From Phoronis australis (taxonomy: Eukaryota; Phoronida; Phoronidae), in NCBI GenBank assembly GCA_002633005.1, contig NMRA01000104.1, forward strand, positions 206,070 to 268,069: a stretch of DNA of 62,000 bases. The letters are read 5' to 3'. The notes under the pieces were generated by a model. It did not search any database, was not told where the DNA came from, and saw only the letters and a program-made list of their open reading frames with translations. This document shows positions 1-13,700 of the stretch, piece after piece. Both the position numbers and the translations under genes were made by a program. How positions within the stretch are numbered: position 1 is the stretch's first letter; the number at the start of each line of letters is the position of its first letter.

Positions 1-1709
1 CGTCCAGGCCGGAATTCAGGACCCCGCGTATGGGTTTGAAGCATTTCGGTTTGGGGTTTAGAAACGCTGGCCTGGGACTTCTTGGAAAGCAGTGCTATCA
101 CTGAAGAGGCCACCCTCATTTTAAATATCACAATAATAAATAAATAAATAAATAAAACTTGTACCGAGGGAGGGTTTGGAGTTTGCTGATTCGGAACTGG
201 GGTTTAAAGAATCGCTTGAATTTAGAGGCGCGACCATGGAATCATTTCCATCTTCCAGGCCCACGGCCTTTTAATTGCTGTTTCAGGAAAATCCAGACTG
301 CTTCAAAAAGTGACATTATTGCCAGCGTTATCTGGCCGAAAAGGCGCATTTTTGGGATTACTGATGGGTGGGTTAGACTTCTTAAGTTGGACTTTGACTA
401 GGGTGCCTATCTATCTAAACATTCAGTTCTTGAATGCCATGAAACTATTTCATCCATCTATTTCAGTAGCGACCACGTTCACAAGACAGGACGTTTTTAA
501 TGACAACATCAGCGAACATTAGAACAAAGATATTAAATCGAATTTCATTGTCTTTTTCGAAAATGGATTTACTCCAGGTCAGTACGAGTTTATTTACTTG
601 ATAAGCCAACATTAGGGCGTACTATCTTTCTTGGATCTGGGTAGAGTTCACTACAAGAAAAAATTCACGAAAAAAGCTAGTGTGCACGTAATACATGGGG
701 ATGCCTTGGGAAGTCTAACGTGACCTCCCGTCTACCAAACATAGGCCCACAGAGATTATCTCAAGGTGAAAGCACGTGTGGTACTTTCAGACGAAAAAAG
801 CATGACAATATCCACTAGGCACCAAAGGCAATACCAAGCGACCATTGCTGGTTTTGATAGTTTGTCTTTTTGATAGCTGGGCTTCATTTCTTGATTGTTT
901 TTCTGTGAACTGTCCGGCAGCTTAACATTTTTTGAAAAGAGCTCACCATATGTGGTTTGGCAATTCTAGGTGAGGAGGCTCAAGGACCAGACGGTTTTGC
1001 CATCTGGGTACCGATCTAATATTTGTATCGGAAATTAAACTCAGAATTATTTTTGCTTTAATAGGAACTCAGGGTGAGTGTCTAAGCTGAAGTGCTTTAT
1101 GGTTTACCACGAGTTTTAGTCCAATTTCGGATTTGATGACCCCTAGATTTGAGCTACAAACTAGTAAAAACTCGAGATTTGAAGTAATGACTTGAACTAA
1201 TAGTTTTAATGCTGGGACCACCACGTACATTAATCCAAGTAAACCATAACACACTCGAGTGCAGAACTATAGACACTTATCTGGAGTTTATATTAAAAGT
1301 TAAGTAGTCTGGAAAATGTAAAGAATACTTTCGAGTTCGATTTCAAGAACAATGACCAGACTTTGGGTCCTGGCTACTTGGGATGGAATGTCATGATGAG
1401 ATTGTGTTACAGATGAAAGAAAGAGCTTGAAAAAACTTGATATATTTTCTCATGATGACTTTGAGTGTATTTATTTGCAAACAAATGGGACAGACGAGGT
1501 GGAAAGGGAGCTGCATCTTCTCACTGGTAAAGCTCTTAACACTATTGTGTACTTTTAGCTTCTGGACTTGGCAGTTTACGTTGATGAAAACGGTCACATT
1601 TCCATACCATATAAAGTAATGTAGTCTCTGTCAAGGTAGGTAGAATGTCCTTCGGCAGTTCCCCCACCTTGTAGTTTAGTCGCTGGTGTCTCGAATTCAC
1701 AGGCAAATG
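1..1709. other. Gene-free stretch 3' of EXOSC6
   Basis: I see no convincing exon on either strand. The short open frames lack splice context and recognisable protein sequence. A short AAAT-type simple repeat lies at about 134-156. The only functional candidate is a possible polyadenylation signal for the minus-strand gene at 1470-1475, listed separately. Confidence 0.5.
1470..1475 (-). promoter_or_regulatory. Candidate polyadenylation signal of EXOSC6
   Basis: Read on the minus strand this is AATAAA, about 235 bases downstream of the EXOSC6 stop codon. That is a plausible 3' UTR length, but the hexamer is common by chance in AT-rich DNA and no cleavage site can be seen. Confidence 0.35.
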
Positions 1710-4700
1710 TCACGTGACCTGTGTGAACCTGTCCTGCACTGACGACACAAGACAATGCTGAACTACTGGGTAGAGTTTCTGACAATATTCAATGCAGGTA
1801 TTGGTAGCCTGAAAGAAAACAAGTGTCTAGCATAAATACTGTTGACTTTCAATAGTGAAGACATAACAATGGCAGAAGGTTTTTACAAAATACACCCATA
1901 TAGAAACAGAGGCATGTTAAGTGCAGTAGGTTACAGTAGCGGATTCAGAGGGGGGCCAAGGGGGCCATGCTACCCCTAAAACTCTTCCCAGATTTCAATT
2001 GTCAGTTCGGGGGTGCGAATGTCTGACGGGCAAAATCTTGGTTAATACTCTACCCTGGCCGCCCCAACTGCAAAAAATCCTGGATCCGCCCCTCGGTTAG
2101 TTATGCAGCATTAGAATCCTTGAATATATTAAGAAAAAACCCAAGTTAATAAGTTTTTATATTTCTTATATATTTATTTTCATTTTTCATTAGGTCAAAA
2201 AGTATAGTTGGTTCTTGTATCTACCCCAGGTCATTATGAGACCACTGCTCACTGACTGAAAAAAGTATTTTAGCCAATGTTTCTTGATTTTTATGAAGTC
2301 GCTGCATAAATGCAAGTAAACGAACTTTGAAACGCCACAAGTTTCCGTGAGAGGAAAAGAAGCAACAAATCAAATCGTTCGTCGGTTTTGCTCATCTAAG
2401 ATTGATTTCAAAAAGTGAGTAACTAAGAACAAGAGCAACACAAATCATTTACATGCACCCACTGTGTGCATTGCGTACAGTGCAGATACAAAAGATTATA
2501 AGTATTTTAAACATTACCACTAAACAGAGCAACGCTAATAAACTAAATAAAAGTCCATAGGGAGAGTAAAGCCATTCAGAACACACCTGCCTTCTTTTAT
2601 AATGCTACTTCAGGAAGTTTGGAGGATAGGGAGCTAGAGGACAAAGGACAAAAGCAATAGAAAGGCCACATGGGGGCGCAACATAATGTTAATAACATCT
2701 GAAATGGCCAGTGTTGCTGTTTTCGTATAGTAACTTATTGGTCAAATTTCAAGAACATCCAGGGAACTTAGTAGATATACATTACCGTATCTCATTCATG
2801 AAATTTTCACTTTGCACACAATATTTGATAAAAGTATAGTATCCATAAAGCTACAAGGAAATTGTATCAGGATCACAGACAAGAAATGAATTTATTATGC
2901 TAACACAAAAACTCTAGTCATCTTCTCAAGAGTAATTAATGTTATACAGGGTAGAGACTTAACGTAACTATTCATGGTACTTGCAGTTATCAGTTCATTA
3001 TCTGGTATATATTAAGGTTATATTACCATACCTGAGTTAATGACTGACCAGTCATCTCTCCAGTCTGATACAAAGCTGAGACCTGATTCATGTTAGGCAT
3101 AAGACCTACTGTCAGCAGGCCACCAGGGGTTGTTTTGGTTCCACTAGTCTACAAGGCAAATGACATCATTGAAGGCAGGCTGTGAAAATCGCAGTTGAAT
3201 TCTACCAAACATTTAAGACACAGGACCTGTCCACACAGCTCAGTTTTAATTTAAAAAAGTTTTTCTCCACTGATATGGCTCCTGTACAAATATATCCAGT
3301 GAATATGGACAAAACAAAAATGCACTTTTGATAATGCCAACATTACAAAATTGCAACCTTTGGATGCTTCTTTCATACACACGAAGTCACTGAATTCGAC
3401 AACCAAAAAGACAAACTTCTTGAAACGCTCAACCAGAGTGTAAGTTGTATGTTTATGCCTACGCTTTACAAGAATCCACAACCACTAAGAGCCAAGCAAA
3501 TCATTGAAATACTCCAATAACTTCATCTCAATCAGAACAATTACAGGGGTGTTCATGAACAAAAATGTAAATCAAGAAATAAAATTACCACTAGGGGGCA
3601 CAGGGGTGGTCAGGTCAACATAAATGGTGCTGTATTTTGTTGTCAAATTCATAAGAAAACACTCAACAAATTTCCCAAAGATCATGCAAGGGGTTGAAGA
3701 GATATAGCTTCGAGTGCAAACAACATGAAATTGCCACTAGGGGGCACCACATGTCAGACCCATTTGAAAGTGAATGTCAACCAAGGCCTTCTCAGCAGGA
3801 ACACATCTGGCTATTTCCATAATGATCCTAGAGAGGCAAATGCCACACACAAAAATAGACACAAGGTTGCACAGAATACGTCAAATCTGTCCGATAACAG
3901 AAAGCCCTTCTCATCTCCACAAGAGAAACCCATTCAAATTTCACAGTAACCCCTGAAAGAACTTTGAAGATACAAAGGCAGACAAAAAAAAACTAAAGTT
4001 GCCAATAAGCTGCACTGTGGTAGTCAGTATTATAACATCCTCTGAAAACATGAGAACTCATTCACTTTAAACAAACATACGAAACTATGGTTATTTAATT
4101 ACAAGTCAACTGACTGTATTCTTACCTCAGTAGTATTCTCTTCATGTAAAGTAGGGTCCATCAGCAACATGTCAGCATGTTGCCTCTGAAACATATATTT
4201 TACTGCATCATTAGTTTACACTCAAGCGCTACATATTTCAAGTCCTATTTAGTCAACTGAGCAGTCTACAAAGGGTTTACGCTATGACAGTAGCAATTAG
4301 TAAACTTTACGTCAAGTCAAACAACTTTTCAACGGTCCACTTTGTACCCATAAAAATATATGTTTTAGAGTTGTCAATGATCCAAACATTTTTAAGATGT
4401 TTTGACCATTGACAACTCTAAAAAACATATTTCCGACTTTTTAAGGCATGATTTGACCAAAAGCATGTGGTTGATTTCTTTTTGTGATGTGAATTTCTAA
4501 AAACTCTCAACACACTAGTCCATTCAAACCCATCAAAGGATGTTATCCGACAAAGGCGAAATCAAATTTATCTGAAGGGCCGAGAGAATGAACTAGAACA
4601 ATCACACAACAGCATTTTGTCCAACTTAAGCGAAAATCCAACTTAATGCATGTCCTACTCGAGAAGATTATTGCACGTTGAACAGCAATAGCCAAGCTTT

Positions 4701-7700
4701 TGATTACAGTCTTTCTAGTAGCACAAGACAATGTTGAAGTAAATGAAACTTAGCTCTACAAGGTAAAGCCTGTTTACATTTCACATGTATTGTTTCAATA
4801 CTTGAACTTTCACAGTTGTACGCACCAGTGAACAGGCCACTAGCACATCATACATATCCAGACCAGCATCAGTCACAGCTAAACTGGCAGCCATTATAGC
4901 AGCTCCTACAACTGGAGAGTCAAACATAACCTTTAAAATGACAAAGATGACAACAATTACAACAAAGACACTATACCACGCCTTATTTAAAGGGATACCA
5001 AACCCGGTTTTGGCCTATTAACAGATACTAAAAACGACTTTCCCGTCCAGTTCTCGGACATGACATAATGCTCTGTAACCCTTGACAACCCTCAAAAGTT
5101 TGGAGAAAAATTTGATAAGTCCTTTCAAAGTCTGCGAAATGGGCAAGCATGACCTACACTTTTAGAGAATTACATGGCAACTGTGGGAAAAGACCACCCA
5201 CCAAGGACCATAATGTCCAATTTGCGTAATAGGGGAAATGAGTTTTCAGTTGATTCCTGTTTGCTGACAGTATTACAGATAAGAAATTAAAATCTTATGA
5301 TAGCTTCTATTTAACATTTATTTCATTTACAAAAACAAAACACTATTATATCCTGCATTTTGGAATACAATGTTTTATGGTACCAAATCTAAAGTATACA
5401 CCAAAAATTATCAGACAAAACAACCCAAAATCAGTCTCAAGTTAGTAACTTACAGCAGGGTACAAACTGAATGCTACAAAATTTACTTACCACTTCCATC
5501 ATTCTCCAAAACTGTGATAAAAACATCTAATTGAGCTTTTGGAAATTTGTCCTGAAAAAGTAGGCAATTATTCGAAGTTACTGCATGGCTCCCACAGAGT
5601 CTAAAATCCATAGAGGAGCTTTGATGATACAAAGTCAAACAAAAACAAGAGCAACGTGGAGCGTTGAAATGCGCCCACGAATGTATTGCAAATGGTGTGC
5701 TTTTAGGGTTATTTATTTGTATCATAAAAATGGACGCTAGAAGGTGCAAAAACATACAATCCATCCAAAAACAGGAACATGCCATACTTCATAAAAATCT
5801 GTCAAGGAACTTCAGAGAAACAAAGGAAAACAGAACAAAATGAAATTGCCACAAGTGGGCACAGTGTCCGTTGGATCCGCCTGAAAGTCGTCGTCGTCTG
5901 TTGTTATCTTCATATAAATACACTTACCAAATTTAGTAAAGATCCTGCAGTGGGTTTAAGAGATACAACTATGGGCGCAAAACAAAACTACCACTAGGAG
6001 GCGCCACAAAGGTCATCTTCACACTGAGAACATATATGCCAATTTTCAAATGATTTGGTTGATACAGGGGTGGACACCAAAAACAAGATTTGAAAACAGC
6101 AAAAATGTACACTAGGTGGTGCAAAATACCTNCAAAGCTGTCCAGTTCATATTCAAAAATATTGTAATCTAAATTGTGCATCTGTTTTTAATCGAAAGCA
6201 AGCTTACAGTCGCTTGAAGCAGTTTTAAGAAGACCAACACTTTCTTGTTTGCATTTTAAAGCATTAACTGTGTGTAATTTATAAAACGGAAATAAGTTTC
6301 GCGTTTATTACCTGAACAGTTTTTGCCGCTCCAACCCAGGCTGCATCCTCCGTAATCTTCACAACTTCCGTTGAATCGGTCACAAGACGGCTTGTTACAA
6401 TGGCATTTATGAGTACAATATCTTCCAAACGTGTTTTTGAGAGGACAAGGAGCAACTGTAAGATAAAGACACTTTAAGAATTACAAGTTGCTTGAAGAGG
6501 TATCAGAATCTCACTGATCATCATAACGCAAATTTTACGGTTGGATAAGCACGCAAGTGAACGAGAAAGTGTGCACTATTTACCACATGGTATTCAGTCA
6601 ATTCCTCGGTAAATCTAAGAAAGAAAAAAATATAGGTAAGACGATGAACAAGATTGTTTTTGAAATTGAAAACTAAATAGTAGACTTCTTCGATATTTAA
6701 AATCGATACATAAGAAGAGAAATTAGCGAATAGAATTTTTTATAATCGCCGCATTAATTTGTGAATCGTTTAGGACCAATTAATGACAGTCCGGCTTTGG
6801 CTCGCTGAGGCGTTGGGATAACAAAGCTCCAAATATCAGCGTAAGAGTTGTCGCATGACGTGCTTGAAACGTGACGGTTTAACAAGTAAGATGTACGGAA
6901 ACAAACTGACACCTACTGACATAATTGGTCGGCCTGGCCGAAAAGTTAAGTTACTATGGTATACATGTATGTATACAGTTGTATGTAACTGTCAGGTTGA
7001 ATAACTATTAACGTCATCATCCGTGAATACTAGTCAAATGTTAATATTCACGGGATTCTTTTTTGGAAAAATACAACAAAACTCTCAATAAACACGATAG
7101 TGTCAATTCGAAAGTACAAGTGACGACATTCCTGAAATAGAAAATTGGCGCGCATTAATAGGTATTTCTGCTTGAGCATACAATGCTTCACCGAAGGTTT
7201 TTAATATATTTTTTCTATCATTTACATGTAAATTGTACATATTTGAACTGGGGTTTATTTTCGTGTATCTTTAACCACTTAGATTACAGTCGTATGGCAA
7301 GTTCGTCCTTGAAATATGGTGATTATTCATTTACCTTTAAGTGTACTTCAAATTACGTACATAGGTACTCAAATACACGTTTCGGTTCGAGAAGGTCGAT
7401 TTGACTTTCACGTCGGCAACCAGCCTGGCGGTAATAGGAAATACTTTGAATCTTTAGTCGAAATACATGTACGTCAGTTTTCATGTCATAACAGGTATTT
7501 TTGTTCATTTGAAATAATGTTTTATCCATAATATTAATCAATATTTTCACATTTTCTCCCCTGGAGTCAAAACGCCCCCCCCATCTTATCTGCAAGTTGT
7601 AGATATGGTATCCAGAGTTACTAAACTATCTTTTGGAAAAAGATTTTTTGTTGCATTCAAAAGTTTAAATCAATCGTTAATTGGTCGTTAATTAGTAGGC

Positions 7701-10700
7701 ATCTTAATTAATAACCCCAGGCATTTCCACGTCCTAACTGGCATCATTTTAGTTTAGGTGGTGATTAGCATGAAATAAACTTGAAACGGATGTTGCATTC
7801 AAAATTTTAATTAAATGGATTTTCGGGCCATCTTTTGGACCCACAGGGACCAAAGCCCAGGATTGCGCAACTGAAAACGCCCTTTCCTTCAACGGTTGGT
7901 GATTTTCAATAGAATTAGGCACTCAAACCTTTTGCACTCAAAAGTGTGAACAAAGTCTTGTTGACTCTGCAACTACATGTATAATAAACTGGACTATGTC
8001 AAACTTCCGCACAATTTTGAAGCAAAAACGCGACTAGGTATCTGCCTCTTTCAGTCTCCAATCCAACTTGACGCTAGTCTATACACCTATACTGACAAAA
8101 TCTTGAAAGTTTTTCTAGCATACAGTTTGTCGAATTGGCGTCAACTTAAAGTGTACTATGCACAGCAAGTCTCACGTAAAAATACCAGCTGTGCGCAATA
8201 ACGTCATATTAAACTTAACTTCGACAGAACGTAGTGACAAACCGGCAAATAAATAATTCCGACAAGAAGTCCGCCTTTCTTTGACATAGTTCTGCCTAGG
8301 TCTGCAAAGATTATTTTGAGAACTACGGTTATTAACATAGGCGGATTTAGGGTGGGCCCAACGGGCCCTCCCCCCCTTGGCTGCCGCAAAAAATAAAACA
8401 GTAAGAGCGTAGGGAAATGGTGAGTTTATTAATTAACCCCGGTAATTAAAAAATTATACGGATGAAAAAAGATTTAAATGTGTGCAGTTTTAGTGTTTGG
8501 GGGGGGGGGGGGGGGGGGGGTCAGGTCAACATAAATGGTGCTGTATTTTGTTGTCAAATTCATAAGAAAACACACTGACAACAAATTTCCCAAAGATCAT
8601 GCAAGGGGTTGAAGAGATATAGCTTCGAGTGCAAACAACATGAAATTGCCACTAGGGGGCACCATATCAGTCAGACCCATTTGAAAATGAATGTCAAGCA
8701 AGGCCTTCTCAGCAGGAACACATCTGGCTATTTTCATGATGATCCTAGAGGCAAATGCCACACACAAAAATAGACACTAGGTTGCACAGAATCCGACAAA
8801 TCTGTCCGATAACAGAAAGCCCTTCAACAAGAGAAACCCATTCAAATTTCAAGGAAACCCCTGACAGAACTTTGAAGATACAAAGGCAGACATAAAAGTT
8901 GCCAATAGGCTGCACTGTGGTAGTCAGCATTATAACATCCTCTGAAAACATGAGAACTCATTCACTTTAAACAAACATATGAAACCATGGTTATTTAATT
9001 ACAAGTCAACTGACTGTATGCTTACCTCAGTAGTGTTCTCTTCATGTAAAGTAGGGTCCATCAGCAACATGTCAGCATGTTGCCTCTGAAACATATAGTT
9101 TACTGCATCATTAGTTTACACTCAAGTGCTACATATTTCAAGTCCTATTTAGTCAACTGAGCAGTCTACAAGGGGTTTACGCTATGACAGTAGCAATTAG
9201 TAAACTTTCCGTCAAGTCAAACAACTTTTCAACGGTCCACTTTGCACCCATAAAAATATATTTTTCTAGAGTTGTCAATGATCAAAACATCTTAAATCAT
9301 GCCTTAAAAAGCCGCAAAATTTGACCAAAAGCATGTGGTTGAAATTTGTGAAGTGAATTTCTAAAAACCCTCAACTCACTAGTCCATTCAAACCCATCAA
9401 GGGATGTTATCTGACAAAGGCGAAATCAAATCTATCTGAAGGGCCGAGAGAATGAAATAGAACAACCTCACACCAGCATTTTGTCCAACTTCAGCGAAAA
9501 TCCAACTTAATGCATGTCCTAATCGAGAAGATTATTGCACGTTGAACAGCAATAGCCAAGCTTTTGATTACAGTCTTTCTAGTAGCACAAGACAATGTCG
9601 AAGTAAATGAAACTTAGCTCTACAAGGTAAAGCCTGTTTACATGTCACATGTATTGTTTCAATACTTGAACCTTCACAGTTGTACGCACCAGTGAACAGG
9701 CCACTACAACATCATACATATCCAGACCAGCATCAGTCACAGCTAAACTGGCAGCCATTATAGCAGCTCCTACAACTGGAGAGTCAAACATAACCTTTAA
9801 AATGACGAGGATGACGACAATTACAACACAGACACTATACCGCACCTTATTTAAAGGGATACCCAACCCGGTTTTGGCCTATTAACAGATACTAAAAACG
9901 ACTTTCCCGTCCAGTTCTCGGACATGAAATAATGCTCTGTAACCCTTGACAACCCTCAAAAGTTTGGAGAAAAATTTGATAAGTCCTTTCAAAGTCTGTG
10001 AAATGGGCAAGCATGACCTACACTTTTAAAGAATTACACGGCAACTGTGGGAAAAGACCACCCACCAAGGACCATAATGTCCAATTTGTGTAATTGGGAA
10101 AATGAGTTTTCAGTTGATTCCTGCTTTTATCTTTCAAGACTGACGCCAATGATGCATTAGCAGGTGACAGAACGAGGACTGGTTAATATCATCAAAAGAG
10201 GGTTTTTTGTATTTTTTTAAGACGTATTCTGTTTACTTCACTTCCAGAGAAACAAATAAAACCAGCAGCCTGTTTCAAGTTTGTTCATTCTTAGTCTCTA
10301 CACCATAGATATAATCCTAGGATTTCTCTATTAGCTGAGGGGGCCCTGAGTTTGCAGCCACTAGTACAAAGATCACACCAAGCCACTGCACACCATCAAG
10401 TCTCATAAACGCAAAAGTGTGTTAAGCTAAACTAAGTCTATATATACAAGCATTGACATTGTGAAGCCTAAAAAAACAGTAAAATGCCATCCTCAACTAC
10501 TCCTACAGCTCTTCCAGTAAATACAGTAAAATCCAATAGTCAAGATTGCCTATCACACAATTTTGCTGACAGTATTACAGATAAGAAATTAAAATCTTAT
10601 GATAGCTTCTATTAACATTTATTTCATTTACAAAAACAAAACACAGTTATATCCTGCATTTTGGAATACAATGTTTTATGGTACCAAATCTATAGTATAC

Positions 10701-13700
10701 ACCAGAAATTATCAGACAAAACAACCCAAAATCAGTCTCAAGTTAGTGACTTACAGCACGGTACAAACTGAATGCTACAAAATTTACTTACCACTTCCAT
10801 CATTCTCCAAAACTGTGATAAAAACATCTAATTGAGCTTTTGGAAATTTGTCCTGAAAAAGTAGGCAATAATTCAAAGTTACTGCATGGCTCCCACAGAG
10901 TCTAAAATCCATAAAGGAGCTTTGATGATACAAAGTCAAACAAAAACAAGAGCAACGCGGAGCGTTGAAATGCGCCCACGAACGCATTGCAAATGGTGTG
11001 CTTTTAGGGTCATTAATTTGTATCATAAAAATGGCCACTAGATGGCGCAAAAACATACAATCCATCCAAAAACAGGAACATGCCATATTTCATAAAAATC
11101 TGTCAAGGAACTTCAGAGAAACAAAGGAAAACGGAATAAAATGACATTGCCACAAGTGGGCACAGTGTCCGTTGGATCCCCCTGAAAGTCGTCGTCGTCA
11201 TCTGTTGTTATTTTCATATTAATACACTTACCAAATTTAGTAAAGATCCTGCAGTGGGTTTAAGAGATACAACTATGGGCGCAAAACAAAACTACCACTA
11301 GGAGGCGCCACAAAGGTCGTCGTCACACTGAGAACATATATGCCAATTTTCAAATGATTTGGTTGATACAGGGGTGGACACCAAAAACAAGACTTGAAAA
11401 CAGCAAAAATGGCCACTAGGTGGTGCAAAATACCTCGATTCCATCCAAAAACAGAAAGATAGCGTCATCACACCAATAGATGCCTATATTTAAAATTTTA
11501 TGAAAATCTGTTAAGAACCTTTGAAGATACTGAGTTAAACGTAAAAAATTAAAATTGCCACTAGGGGGCACAGCAGTAGTCAGATCTGTCCGAAAGTCGT
11601 CGTCATCCATAGCCAACATCATATAAACACACTTGCTAAATTAAGTAAAGATCCTGCGAATGGATTAGGAGATACAGATATAGGCGCAACAAAAACAAAA
11701 CTGCCACTAGGAGGTGCCACAGTAGTCAAAATCGTCGGAAAATCATTGTCAACCGTCCTCTTTATAGTAAGCACATACATGCCAATTTTCACAATCATCC
11801 TTTGAGCGGTTTGGTTGATAGAGAGTTGGACGCAAAAAAAACAGACTCGAAAACAGTAAAAATGGCCACTAGGAGGCGCAAACTACGTCAAATCCATCCG
11901 AAAACAGGAGGACAACGTCATCTCATTAATAGGTGAAATTTCATAAAAATCCGTTTAGGACTTTTGAAGATACAAGGGCAAGCGTAAAAAACTAAAATTG
12001 CCACTAGGGGGCACACCGGTAGTCGGATGCATTCATGCCGTCCCATTCATGAATGGAACATATGTGCCAAATTTCATGAACTTATGTCAAGGGATTTTGG
12101 AGATAGAGCAGCGGATGCTGGAAGGACGCCGCCCGGACGGACGGACGGAGATGACGGCATAATGCGTCCACATATAAATATGTGGGCGCATAAAAAATAA
12201 AAGTGCCACTATGGGGCACACTGATAGTTGAATCTGTCCGAAAATTTGCTTGCGCAATCCCATCTAACCTGAGGTGTTAAAGATACATCAGAAAGTATCG
12301 TCAGGATTCTGGATGGATTGGGATGACGGCATAGTGCACCCACATATATATGAGTGTGTGCGTGTGGGGACAGAAAAAAGGTCAATTTAACAATTACTTC
12401 TGTCTGAAATAAGTGCGATTTCAGCATAATGCCGAGAAACATCAAAATGAGTTCTTTGGACTTTGATTTATTTATCTTGTACTTTCTATGTATTATACAC
12501 TTGTAATGTGTATCAGACACCTGTTATAAGATATAAACTGATGATATGACAACAGCTATAACTACCAGGCAGACAGCAGATTCAAGGGCTTGCTGCACTA
12601 TGGTGGAGTAGTTCTTTTCCAGAGAATCCTGTTGGTAGTCTTTTCTAGAGTGACACGAGAATGGAGCAAACTTGAACTCACAAGAGATCTGGCCGGTCAG
12701 ACTGAAATCATCTTGTCTGACCTGTCGTGGCCCATAGCTGAAACAACAACCAACAAATTCAGTCAGTGCCACACTGTATAATACTATAAAGGCAAATTTC
12801 CCACGTGTACATTACTTAAAAAATGTTGGGAAAATATACCTGAATCGTTCACATATTCTTAGTACAAACTACATGACATTAACTTGTGATTACAGGGATA
12901 TTCCTGGACTGCACGTGTGCGCTATCAGCACGTCAAAAAATAAAAAGGCGCAAGAACACTATAGCAGTGCAGCCCCCGAACGCATCTTTTAAAATGCAAC
13001 TCTTCCAAAAATGCAAGATTCTAGTCAACTTACAACCAGTCGGGTAAAACATGACCTTGTTCTTATTTCAATTGCCCTTGGGTTTTCAGTTTCATATGGA
13101 ACCACTTTAATTACAGTAACTTTTCTATGCATAACTTTTTGAAAAAAAGGCACACTTTTTACCATAAGGTGCGCCCAAAGGGCATAGGTTCAATCCTGGT
13201 CAGGAATTTCCCTGTCAATCTCATCACAGCACTACAAAGTATTTGATACTTATGGCTGCATTTCACAATGCTGAGCCGGCTAAAAATGGAAGTCGAGACC
13301 TTTCATTCTTGTAATTCAAAAATGGTACATGTGCATACATGTGCATTCATTGTCTGTGACTGAGGTGCCTACTCATTCCAGAAACTATTCAAAATCAGAT
13401 GAATGTGAATGCTTTTGAACACCAAATGGTTTTGGTAACAATTTCAACCTAAACAGCAATGGAGTGCAGTTTTGATTGCGAAAACTGTCGATCTCAAAAA
13501 AAGTCATGTCTTCATTCTTCAGTTACATGTCCAGTCAATTACATGTAAAAAATAATTGCAGGCAGTCTGACACACATTGTACCAGACGTGCGCAGGATGC
13601 GCATGTGGGCCCATTGCAGTGATCATCTGGAACCATTTTTATGCTTCATTAATATAGCTAGAAATCTGACTCAAGGGCTTAGCAGTGTGATCCAGTGGGA

